64,000 nucleotides of DNA from Sphingomonas sp. UBA978 (GTDB taxonomy: Bacteria; Pseudomonadota; Alphaproteobacteria; Sphingomonadales; Sphingomonadaceae): assembly GCF_002292295.1 (NCBI RefSeq), contig NZ_DBBS01000021.1, positions 1 through 64,000 of the forward strand, written 5' to 3'. A model generated the notes under the pieces. It saw only the letters and a program-made list of their open reading frames with translations, ran no database searches and had not been told where the DNA came from. Position numbers and translations under genes: made by a program. Within the stretch, counting starts at the first letter, position 1, and each line of letters opens with the position of its first letter. Shown here in pieces: positions 17,300 through 24,827 of this stretch.

Positions 17300-17689
17300 A
17301 TGGCACGTGAACCGCAGCGTATTCGCCGTCGCGAACGCAAGAACATCACCGCCGGCGTCGCCCATGTGTACGCCAGCTTCAACAACACCATGATTACCAT
17401 CACCGACGCGCAGGGCAACGCCATCTCGTGGTCGTCCGCCGGCATGATGGGCTTCAAGGGCAGCCGCAAGTCGACCCCGTATGCCGCTCAGGTGGCCGCG
17501 GAAGACGCCGGCAAGAAGGCCGCCGAGCACGGCGTCCGCACCCTCGAAGTCGAAGTGAAGGGTCCGGGTTCGGGCCGTGAATCGGCGCTGCGCGCGTTGC
17601 AGGCGGTCGGTTTCCAGATCACCTCGATCCGTGACGTCACCTCGATCCCGCACAATGGCGTGCGGCCGTCGAAGCGTCGTCGCGTCTGA
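17300..17689 (+). CDS. rpsK: 30S ribosomal protein S11
   Basis: S11 forms the platform of the 30S near the Shine-Dalgarno duplex. The 129-residue product has the signature HVYASFNNTMITITDAQGNA and ends SIRDVTSIPHNGVRPSKRRR. Length is normal. It lies 92 bases after rpsM and is followed by a terminator-like hairpin. Confidence 0.97.
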   Translation: MAREPQRIRRRERKNITAGVAHVYASFNNTMITITDAQGNAISWSSAGMMGFKGSRKSTPYAAQVAAEDAGKKAAEHGVRTLEVEVKGPGSGRESALRALQAVGFQITSIRDVTSIPHNGVRPSKRRRV

Positions 17690-17695
17690 TCTCTC

Positions 17696-17727
17696 ACGCG
17701 CCGGCTGACGAGTCGGCGCGTCTTTCT
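17696..17727 (+). terminator. Hairpin between rpsK and rpoA
   Basis: A perfect 8-bp stem (17696-17703 with 17714-17721, ten-base loop) is followed by CTTTCT. It starts seven bases after the rpsK stop. It may reduce readthrough into rpoA or stabilise the upstream mRNA end. Confidence 0.5.
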
Positions 17728-17773
17728 CCCGGCTGGAGCTGCCCCCTGTTCCGGCCCAAATTAGGGGACACCT

Positions 17774-18841
17774 GTGTCTGTCAATGCAAAGAACTGGCAG
17801 GAACTGAAGAAGCCCAACGGCCTTGAGAAGAAGGGCGGCGATGGCAAGCGCAAGGCTACCTTCGTGGCCGAGCCGCTGGAGCGTGGTTTCGGCCTGACGC
17901 TTGGCAACGCGCTGCGCCGCGTGCTGCTCTCCTCGCTGCAGGGTGCCGCCGTCACCTCGATCAAGATCGAGAACGTGCTGCACGAATTCTCCAGCCTGGC
18001 CGGCGTCCGCGAGGACGTCACCGACATCGTTCTGAACGTCAAGCAGATCGCCATCCGCATGCAGGGCGAGGGGCCGAAGCGCCTCCAGCTCTCGGCGACC
18101 GGGCCCGGCGAAGTGAAGGCCGGCGACATCGCCGTGTCGGGCGATATCGAGGTGATGAACCCCGATCTGGTCCTCTGCCACCTCGACGAAGGCGCGACGC
18201 TCAACATGGAGCTGACCGCCGACATCGGTAAGGGCTATGTTCCCGCGACCGCCAACCGTCCGGCCGACGCGCCGATCGGCCTGATCCCGGTCGATGCGCT
18301 GTATTCGCCGGTACGTCAGGTGTCGTACAAGGTCGATCCCACCCGCGTCGGGCAGGACCTCGATTACGACAAGCTGACGCTGACGATCGAAACCGACGGC
18401 ACGGTGACCCCGGAAGACGCGGTGGCCTATGCCGGTCGCATCCTCCAGGACCAGCTCGCGCTGTTCGTCCACTTCGACGATTCGGCGATCACGCGCTCGT
18501 CCGCGCCGATCGGCCAGGCGGCTGCTCCGGCGGCCGGTGGCGAGACGGCGGGCGACACCCAGCAGATCAACCGTTACCTTCTCAAGAAGGTCGACGAGCT
18601 CGAACTGTCGGTGCGTTCGGCGAACTGCCTCAAGAACGACAACATCATCTATATCGGTGACCTGGTCGGCAAGACCGAGGCCGAGATGCTCCGGACCCCG
18701 AACTTCGGCCGCAAGTCGTTGAACGAGATCAAGGAAGTCCTCTCGTCCATGGGCCTGCGCCTCGGCATGGAAATCCCGGGCTGGCCGCCCGAGAACATCG
18801 AAGAGATGGCGAAGAAGCTCGAGCAGGAAATCATGGGGTAA
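17774..18841 (+). CDS. rpoA: DNA-directed RNA polymerase subunit alpha
   Basis: The alpha subunit nucleates RNA polymerase and contacts activators and UP elements. The 355-residue product starts at GTG 17774 (MSVNAKNWQELKKPN) with AGGGGA upstream. Its N-terminal dimer domain includes EPLERGFGLTLGNALRRVLL. The C-terminal domain has the helix-hairpin-helix (ELELSVRSANCLKNDNI, then MLRTPNFGRKSLNEIKEVL). A linker of Ala/Gly-rich sequence precedes it. It is followed by a 242-base structured spacer before rplQ. Confidence 0.98.
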   Translation: MSVNAKNWQELKKPNGLEKKGGDGKRKATFVAEPLERGFGLTLGNALRRVLLSSLQGAAVTSIKIENVLHEFSSLAGVREDVTDIVLNVKQIAIRMQGEGPKRLQLSATGPGEVKAGDIAVSGDIEVMNPDLVLCHLDEGATLNMELTADIGKGYVPATANRPADAPIGLIPVDALYSPVRQVSYKVDPTRVGQDLDYDKLTLTIETDGTVTPEDAVAYAGRILQDQLALFVHFDDSAITRSSAPIGQAAAPAAGGETAGDTQQINRYLLKKVDELELSVRSANCLKNDNIIYIGDLVGKTEAEMLRTPNFGRKSLNEIKEVLSSMGLRLGMEIPGWPPENIEEMAKKLEQEIMG

Positions 18842-18846
18842 TCGCA

Positions 18847-19003
18847 GGCAGATAGCCTCGGCTATCTGCCGTCTCGGCGATGACCTCGGCCGACGGGCGG
18901 GGAAGCGGCCACGCCGCGACACCGTCCCGTTCGACGTGACCGGTGCGGCTTCGCCGCACCGCCACCCGGCCAGAGTTCAAGAGGTCCCGGCTCGAGCCGG
19001 GAC
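18847..19003 (+). promoter_or_regulatory. Three strong hairpins in the rpoA-rplQ spacer
   Basis: Perfect stems pair 18847-18857 with 18860-18870, 18942-18949 with 18953-18960, and 18984-18993 with 18994-19003 (a 20-base palindrome). None is followed by a T-run, so they are more likely mRNA-processing or stability structures, or small repeats, than terminators. No gene lies in this 242-base spacer. Confidence 0.5.
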
Positions 19004-19083
19004 GACGGTTACCGGTCGGCTCACCGTCCCGACCAGATCTGGGGTTCCGTGAAACGGCCCCTTAACGAACGAAGGAATTACCC

Positions 19084-19506
19084 ATGCGTCATCGCGTTGG
19101 CGGTCGTAAGCTGCAGCGTACCTCGGCCCATCGTACGGCCCTGTTCCGCAACATGTCGGCCGCGCTCATCAAGCATGAGCAGATCACCACCACCGTCGCC
19201 AAGGCGAAGGAACTGCGCCCCTACGTCGAGAAGCTCATCACGCTGGCGAAGAAGGGTGGCCTGTCCAACCGTCGTCTCGCGCATGCGCGGCTGCTCGACG
19301 ATGCGCAGCTGGTGAAGCTGTTCGACGTGCTCGCGTCGCGCTACGCCGACCGCAACGGCGGTTACACCCGCATCATCAAGGCCGGCATCCGCGCGTCGGA
19401 CGCCTCGCCGATGGCGATCATCGAATTCGTCGATCGCGACGTCTCGGCGAAGGGCCAGGATTCGGGTCCGGTCCAGTCGGACGAGGATTTCGACGAGGCG
19501 GCGTAA
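19084..19506 (+). CDS. rplQ: 50S ribosomal protein L17
   Basis: L17 is a 50S protein near the tunnel exit. The 140-residue product begins MRHRVGGRKLQRTSAHRTAL and contains NRRLAHARLLDDAQLVKLFD and GGYTRIIKAGIRASDASPMA. An acidic tail of about 15 residues follows. It is the last ribosomal-protein gene here and is followed by an ideal intrinsic terminator. Confidence 0.97.
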   Translation: MRHRVGGRKLQRTSAHRTALFRNMSAALIKHEQITTTVAKAKELRPYVEKLITLAKKGGLSNRRLAHARLLDDAQLVKLFDVLASRYADRNGGYTRIIKAGIRASDASPMAIIEFVDRDVSAKGQDSGPVQSDEDFDEAA

Positions 19507-19509
19507 GAG

Positions 19510-19591
19510 CCAGCGAAGCTGGACCCGAGGCTGACGCCTCGTCCGGCCGGCGTCGCTACAGCGACGTCCGACGACTCGGCTTTGCCGGGTC
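19510..19591. repeat. Four consecutive mini-hairpins after rplQ
   Basis: Short perfect or near-perfect palindromes follow each other: 19510-19514 with 19518-19522, 19527-19531 with 19536-19540, 19551-19557 with 19560-19566, and 19573-19580 with 19584-19591. Each has a two- to four-base loop. They resemble the mini-hairpins of the rpoA-rplQ spacer. Confidence 0.5.
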
Positions 19592-19604
19592 GCTACCCAT
19601 CGAA

Positions 19605-19637
19605 GGGGCCGCACCAGCGATGGTGCGGCCCCTTTTT
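19605..19637 (+). terminator. Intrinsic terminator of the rplQ transcript
   Basis: A perfect 12-bp GC-rich stem (19605-19616 with 19621-19632) closes a GCGA tetraloop and is followed directly by TTTTT. This is the clearest terminator in the ribosomal region and ends the alpha block. Confidence 0.9.
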
Positions 19638-19711
19638 GGTTATAGTCCGATACCGACTGCCGCCGCGGCAAAGCCGCGTCGTCGGACGGGGCCAAGCCCC
19701 GCCGGCCGGGC

Positions 19712-19740
19712 TTGGCCTTATGCGGCTGCGCCGCTAAGGC
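19712..19740 (+). promoter_or_regulatory. Candidate guaA promoter
   Basis: TTGGCC (19712-19717) and TAAGGC (19735-19740) are 17 bases apart. The -10 box ends eight bases before the guaA ATG, so transcription would start at or within about two bases of the start codon (leaderless or nearly so). Confidence 0.45.
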
Positions 19741-19748
19741 CTGCGCCC

Positions 19749-21305
19749 ATGCAGCACACCGACAGCATCCTCATCGTCGATTTCGGCAGCCAGGTGACCC
19801 AGCTCATCGCCCGCCGCGTCCGCGAAGCCGGCGTCTATAGCGAGATCGCCCCCTTCCAATCCGCCGAAGAGGCATTCGACCGGATCAGGCCCGCTGGCAT
19901 CATCCTGTCCGGCGGTCCCGCGTCGGTGACGCTGGCGACCAGCCCGCGCGCGCCGCAGCGGTTCTTCGAGGCGGGCATCCCCATCCTCGGCATCTGCTAC
20001 GGCCAGCAGCTGATGAGCGCGCAGCTCGGCGGCAACGTCGTCATCTCCGGCGACGGCGGCGAATTCGGCAAGGCGTTCGTCGACGTCAAGTCCGACTGCG
20101 GCCTGTTCCACGGCCTGTGGGCCGAGGGCGAACGCCATCAGGTCTGGATGAGCCACGGCGACAAGGTCGATGCGCTGCCGCCCGGCTTCGTCCCCGTCGC
20201 CACCTCCGAAGGCGCGCCCTTCGCGATCGTCGCCGACGAGGCGCGGCGTTTCTACGGCGTCCAATTCCACCCGGAGGTCGTCCATACGCCCGACGGCGGC
20301 AAGCTGATCGCCAATTTCGCGCGCCACGTCTGCGGCCTCGCCGGCGACTGGACGATGGCCGAGTTCCGCGACGCCAAGATCGCCGAGATTCGCGAACAGG
20401 TCGGCACGGGCAAGGTGATCTGCGGCCTGTCGGGCGGGGTCGATTCCTCCGTCGCCGCGCTGCTGATCCACGAGGCGATCGGCGACCAGCTGACCTGCGT
20501 CTTCGTCGATGGCGGCATCCTGCGGGCCGGGGAGGCGGAGCAGGTCGTCGGCCTCTTCCGCGGCCATTACAACATCCCGCTCGTCCATGTGCAGGCGCAG
20601 ACGCTGTTCATGAACGGCCTCGCCGGCGTCACCGACCCCGAGGCGAAGCGCAAGTTCATCGGCAAGACCTTCATCGACGTGTTCGAGGCGGAGGCGAAGA
20701 AGATCGGCGGTGCCGAGTTCCTCGCGCAGGGTACGCTCTACCCCGACGTGATCGAGAGCGTTAGCTTCACCGGCGGTCCGTCGGTGACGATCAAGAGCCA
20801 CCACAATGTCGGCGGCCTGCCCGAGCGCATGAACATGAAGCTGGTCGAGCCGCTGCGCGAACTGTTCAAGGACGAGGTGCGGGCGCTCGGCCGCGAGCTC
20901 GGCCTGCCCGACGTCTTCGTCGGTCGCCATCCGTTTCCCGGACCCGGCCTCGCCATCCGCATCCCCGGCGAAGTGACGCAGGAGCGTTGCGACATCCTGC
21001 GCAAGGCGGATGCGGTCTATCTCGAGGAAATCCGCAACGCCGGCCTGTATGATGCGATCTGGCAGGCGTTCGCCGTGCTGCTGCCGGTGCGCACGGTTGG
21101 CGTGATGGGCGACGGGCGCACCTATGACCACGTCCTCGCGCTGCGCGCGGTGACGTCGACGGATGGCATGACCGCGGAGGTGTTCGACTTCCCGAGCGAC
21201 TTCCTGCCGCGCGTCGCGACGCGGATCGTCAACGAGGTGAAGGGCGTCAACCGCGTCGTCTACGACTACACCTCCAAGCCGCCCGGCACGATCGAGTGGG
21301 AATGA
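19749..21305 (+). CDS. guaA: GMP synthase (glutamine-hydrolysing)
   Basis: GuaA converts XMP, glutamine and ATP to GMP. The 518-residue protein has a class I glutamine amidotransferase domain with the nucleophilic Cys in ILGICYGQQL and the His/Glu pair in VQFHPEVVHT. An ATP-pyrophosphatase domain follows (LSGGVDSSVAALL), then the dimerisation domain (FPGPGLAIRIPGE, ending IEWE). The frame is open from 19620, but ATG 19749 gives the family N-terminus (MQHTDSILIVDFGSQVTQLI). No Shine-Dalgarno sequence is seen before it, consistent with a leaderless transcript. Confidence 0.97.
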   Translation: MQHTDSILIVDFGSQVTQLIARRVREAGVYSEIAPFQSAEEAFDRIRPAGIILSGGPASVTLATSPRAPQRFFEAGIPILGICYGQQLMSAQLGGNVVISGDGGEFGKAFVDVKSDCGLFHGLWAEGERHQVWMSHGDKVDALPPGFVPVATSEGAPFAIVADEARRFYGVQFHPEVVHTPDGGKLIANFARHVCGLAGDWTMAEFRDAKIAEIREQVGTGKVICGLSGGVDSSVAALLIHEAIGDQLTCVFVDGGILRAGEAEQVVGLFRGHYNIPLVHVQAQTLFMNGLAGVTDPEAKRKFIGKTFIDVFEAEAKKIGGAEFLAQGTLYPDVIESVSFTGGPSVTIKSHHNVGGLPERMNMKLVEPLRELFKDEVRALGRELGLPDVFVGRHPFPGPGLAIRIPGEVTQERCDILRKADAVYLEEIRNAGLYDAIWQAFAVLLPVRTVGVMGDGRTYDHVLALRAVTSTDGMTAEVFDFPSDFLPRVATRIVNEVKGVNRVVYDYTSKPPGTIEWE

Positions 21306-21336
21306 CCTCGCCGCAGCGCGCTTGACCTGCGTCGCT

Positions 21337-21351
21337 TCTTGTCTGACAAGA
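21337..21351. promoter_or_regulatory. 15-bp palindrome, GntR-like operator before the GH51 gene
   Basis: TCTTGTCTGACAAGA is a perfect 7-1-7 palindrome. Its core fits the TTGT-N3-ACAA type of sites bound by FadR-subfamily GntR regulators. It lies 10 bases downstream of a TTGACC (21322-21327) that could be a -35 box, and 69 bases before the arabinofuranosidase ATG. A bound repressor would overlap the promoter. No GntR gene is in the window. Confidence 0.55.
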
Positions 21352-21420
21352 GGCGCGGCAAGGGGAGAGGAACGGACGTTCCCCCGCGGACAGGCGCCGG
21401 CAGGCGAGGGAGAGCGACCG

Positions 21421-22974
21421 ATGAAGACGATAATGACCGCGCTGGCGTTGGTTCTGGCTGCGTCCGCTCCCGTGATGGCGCAGGATGTGGCCCCTCCCGC
21501 CGACACCGTCATCGTCCATGGCGACCGGCCAGCGCCCAGGTTCGACAAGCGCATCTTCGGCCAGTTCGCCGAGCATCTGGGCACCGGCATCTACGGCGGC
21601 ATCTGGGTGGGCAAGGGCAGCCGCATCCCCAATGTCGACGGCTACCGCCGCGACGTGCTCGACGCGCTGAAGGCGATCCGCGTGCCTGTCGTCCGCTGGC
21701 CCGGCGGCTGCTTCGCCGACGAATATCACTGGCGTGAGGGGATCGGTGCTCCGTCGAAGCGCAAGGTGAAGATCAACACCAACTGGGGCGGCGTGACCGA
21801 GGACAATGCGGTCGGTACGCACGAATTCATGAACTATTCCGAGATGCTCGGCGCCGAACCCTACGTGTCGGGCAACGTCGGCAACGGCACGCCGAGCGAG
21901 ATGGCGGAATGGGTCGAATATATGACCTCGCCGACCGGATCGAGCCTCGCCAAGGAGCGTGCCGCCAACGGCCGCAAGACGCCCTGGGCGCTGCCGATGT
22001 TCGGGATCGGCAACGAATTGTGGGGCTGCGGCGGCAATATGCGCCCCGAATATGCCGCCGACATCACGCGACGCTACGGCACCTTCCTGAAGATGCCCGA
22101 GGGGCAGAAGGTGATGAAGATCGCCAGTGGCGCCAATGCCGAGGATTACAACTGGACCGAAGTGATGATGCGCGATGCCGGCCGTCATTTCGACGGGATC
22201 GGCGTGCATTATTACACCATTCCCTATGACTGGAAGCACAAGGGCGCCGCGACCGGCTTCGACGAGGATCAATGGGCGCGGACGCTCGCCAAGACCGTCA
22301 AGATGGAAGAGCTGATCGCGAAGCATGCGGCGGTCATGGACAAGCATGATCCGCAGAAGCGCGTCGCGCTGCTCGTCGACGAATGGGGCACCTGGTACGA
22401 TCAGGAACCCGGCAGTCATCCGGGCTTCCTCTACCAGCAGAATTCGCTGCGCGATGCGCTGGTCACCAGCCTGAACTTCGACATCTTCGCCCGCCACACC
22501 GACCGGCTGCGCGGCGCAAACATCGCGCAGATGGTCAACGTGCTCCAGGCGATGATGCTGACCGACGGCAGTCGCATGGTCAGGACGCCGACCTATTGGG
22601 TGTTCGACCTCTACAAGGATTATCAGGACGGCATCGTCCTGCCGGCCGACGTCCAGTCGCGCTGGTATTCCAAGAACCAGTGGGTGCTGAAGGCGGTCAG
22701 CGCCAGCGCGGTGCGCGGTGCCGATGGCGTGGTTCACATGGGACTGACCAACGTCGATCCCAACCGGCCCGCGACCGTGACGGTGCAACTGGACGGCGTC
22801 GCCGGCGGGGCGGTGACCGGCCGCATCCTCACCGCCGCGACGATGGACGCGCACAACACCTTCGACGCGCCGAATGCGGTGGTACCGGCCGCCTTCGCCG
22901 GGGCGACGCTGGCGGGGGGCAAGCTGCAGGTAACGCTGCCGGCCAAGTCGGTGGTAATGCTGGATATTCGCTAA
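21421..22974 (+). CDS. Secreted alpha-L-arabinofuranosidase, GH51 family
   Basis: The enzyme is expected to release terminal L-arabinose from arabinan or arabinoxylan fragments. The 517-residue protein starts at ATG 21421 with a Sec signal peptide (MKTIMTALALVLAASAPVMA), so it acts in the periplasm or outside. The TIM-barrel includes FGQFAEHLGTGIYGGIWVG and RWPGGCFADEYHW. The acid/base Glu lies in GIGNELWGCGGN and the nucleophile Glu in LLVDEWGTWYD, followed by the GH51 C-terminal beta domain. It stands alone between guaA and dapB, with its own promoter/operator region. The substrate is inferred from the family. Confidence 0.9.
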   Translation: MKTIMTALALVLAASAPVMAQDVAPPADTVIVHGDRPAPRFDKRIFGQFAEHLGTGIYGGIWVGKGSRIPNVDGYRRDVLDALKAIRVPVVRWPGGCFADEYHWREGIGAPSKRKVKINTNWGGVTEDNAVGTHEFMNYSEMLGAEPYVSGNVGNGTPSEMAEWVEYMTSPTGSSLAKERAANGRKTPWALPMFGIGNELWGCGGNMRPEYAADITRRYGTFLKMPEGQKVMKIASGANAEDYNWTEVMMRDAGRHFDGIGVHYYTIPYDWKHKGAATGFDEDQWARTLAKTVKMEELIAKHAAVMDKHDPQKRVALLVDEWGTWYDQEPGSHPGFLYQQNSLRDALVTSLNFDIFARHTDRLRGANIAQMVNVLQAMMLTDGSRMVRTPTYWVFDLYKDYQDGIVLPADVQSRWYSKNQWVLKAVSASAVRGADGVVHMGLTNVDPNRPATVTVQLDGVAGGAVTGRILTAATMDAHNTFDAPNAVVPAAFAGATLAGGKLQVTLPAKSVVMLDIR

Positions 22975-23259
22975 GGGAAGGGGAGGGATTGGCGCGCCCC
23001 GTATAGCGCCCCGTATAGCGAATGCGGGCACTCAGGCCGTTGGCAGATTTCGGTTCGAATGAAGTGAGGTTGAGCGGAGGCTGACGCATCGCGATCGGGT
23101 CGGCACCCATCGGTGTCATTGCTCAGCCGGGTCGGAGCGGCGCGGACGTCCATGAGGCGAAAAACGCCGATGTGGTGCGCACTGCCTGTCCCGCGCATCC
23201 GGTTTATGCCAAAAGCCGGACATGACTGTATCCAATCGCCGCCCGATCGGGAATCGCGC
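22975..23259. other. Spacer between GH51 gene and dapB
   Basis: No convincing gene is seen in these 285 bases. A perfect 12-base tandem duplication (22995-23006 and 23007-23018, unit CGCCCCGTATAG) lies near the start. The remainder has no obvious hairpin terminator or promoter. Confidence 0.5.
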
Positions 23260-23988
23260 ATGACCGCGATCGGCATCTATGGCAGCAGCGGCCGGATGGG
23301 CCGTGCGATCGCCGAACAGATCGCGGTGGAGGGCGCGACGCTCGCCGGCGGCGTCGATGCGGGCGGCGACCCGGCGGCGCTGGCGCAGCGGTCGGACGTG
23401 CTCGTCGACTTCTCGACCTCCTCGGCGCTCGAGGCGCATCTCGCCATCGCCCGCGCCGCCGGCACGCCCTTGGTCATCGGTACCACCGGCCTTACCCAGG
23501 CGCAGCATGCCGCGATCGATGCCGCCGCGGCCGATATCGCGGTGCTGCAGACCGGCAACACCTCGCTCGGCGTCACGCTGCTGGCGCAGCTGGTGCGCGA
23601 GGCGGCGGCGAAGCTCGGCACCGACTGGGATATCGAGATCGTCGAGAGCCACCACCGGCACAAGGTCGACGCGCCCTCGGGCACCGCGATCCTGCTCGGC
23701 GAGGCGGCGGCGGCAGGGCGGGGGACGACATTGTCCGAACTGCGCGTCGACGGCCGCGCCGGGCTCACCGGCGCGCGGACCGAGGGGACGATCGGCATGG
23801 CGTCGCTGCGCGGCGGGTCGGTGATCGGCGACCATAATGTCGTCTTCGCCAGCGAGGGCGAGCGGATCGAGCTCGCGCATCTGGCGCAGGACCGCAGTAT
23901 CTTCGCCCGCGGTGCGGTGCGCGCCGCGCTGTGGATCGCGGACCAGCCGCCCGGGCGCTACCGCATGGGCGACGTACTCGGGCTGTGA
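23260..23988 (+). CDS. dapB: 4-hydroxy-tetrahydrodipicolinate reductase
   Basis: DapB reduces the DapA product with NAD(P)H in the lysine and meso-diaminopimelate pathway. The 242-residue product has the dinucleotide-binding N-terminus (IGIYGSSGRMGRAIAEQ), the DFST segment after LVDFS, and the catalytic signature SHHRHKVDAPSGTA with its essential His and Lys. The frame is open from 23113; ATG 23260 gives the family N-terminus. nth starts 10 bases downstream and is probably co-transcribed. Confidence 0.96.
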   Translation: MTAIGIYGSSGRMGRAIAEQIAVEGATLAGGVDAGGDPAALAQRSDVLVDFSTSSALEAHLAIARAAGTPLVIGTTGLTQAQHAAIDAAAADIAVLQTGNTSLGVTLLAQLVREAAAKLGTDWDIEIVESHHRHKVDAPSGTAILLGEAAAAGRGTTLSELRVDGRAGLTGARTEGTIGMASLRGGSVIGDHNVVFASEGERIELAHLAQDRSIFARGAVRAALWIADQPPGRYRMGDVLGL

Positions 23989-23998
23989 GCGCGGTGCG

Positions 23999-24652
23999 GT
24001 GAAGAAGGCGGACGTCTTCGAATTCTACCGCCGGCTGGCGGAGGCGAACCCGCATCCGGAAACGGAACTCGAATCGGGCAATGCCTATCAGCTGTTGGTT
24101 GCGGTCGTGCTGTCGGCACAGGCGACCGATGCCGGGGTCAACAAGGCGACGCGCGCCCTGTTCGCGACGGTGACGACACCCGAACAGATGGTGGCGCTCG
24201 GCGTTGACGCGCTCAAGCGGCATATCCGCACGATCGGCCTGTACAACACCAAAGCGAACAACGTCATCGCCCTCTCCGAAACCCTGATCGCCGAACACAA
24301 CAGCCAGGTGCCCGACGACCGTGCGGCGCTGGAGCGCCTGCCGGGAGTCGGCCGCAAGACCGCCAATGTCGTCCTCAACGTCGCCTTCAGTGCGGAGACG
24401 TTCGCGGTCGATACGCATATCTTTCGCGTCGGCAACCGCACCGGCCTTGCCCGGGGCAAGACGCCGCTCGCGGTCGAACTGAAGCTCGACAAGGCCACCC
24501 CGCAGCCCTTTCGCCTCCACGCGCACCACTGGCTGATCCTGCATGGTCGCTACGTCTGCAAGGCGCGGCGGCCCGAATGCTGGCGCTGCATCGTCGCCGA
24601 CCTGTGCGCCTACAAGCCCAAGACCCCGCCGCCGAAAGCGGTCGCCGCATAA
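23999..24652 (+). CDS. nth: Endonuclease III
   Basis: Nth is a bifunctional DNA glycosylase/AP lyase for oxidised pyrimidines. The 217-residue protein has the helix-hairpin-helix with catalytic Lys (LPGVGRKTANVVLN), the catalytic Asp in FAVDTHIFRVGNR, and the C-terminal [4Fe-4S] ligands C-x6-C-x2-C-x5-C (from CKARRPECWRC to ADLC). The likely start is GTG 23999 (MKKADVFEFYRRL), 10 bases after dapB. The frame remains open farther upstream inside dapB, but without family similarity. Confidence 0.95.
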   Translation: MKKADVFEFYRRLAEANPHPETELESGNAYQLLVAVVLSAQATDAGVNKATRALFATVTTPEQMVALGVDALKRHIRTIGLYNTKANNVIALSETLIAEHNSQVPDDRAALERLPGVGRKTANVVLNVAFSAETFAVDTHIFRVGNRTGLARGKTPLAVELKLDKATPQPFRLHAHHWLILHGRYVCKARRPECWRCIVADLCAYKPKTPPPKAVAA

Positions 24653-24697
24653 ACCCACTGGCGCAGCCCGCGGGGCTTTGCTAGGCGCGTCGCTCAG

Positions 24698-24774
<77 letters not shown>

Positions 24775-24827
24775 GCTTTTCACTGCATGACCGACGCGCC
24801 GTGTGACCGAGCGTCGCGGGTTGTGGA

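Noticed and set aside
22995..23018. Direct repeat as a possible CRISPR or integration site
   Set aside because: Only two adjacent 12-base copies without spacers, and no cas or integrase genes; a simple tandem duplication explains it.
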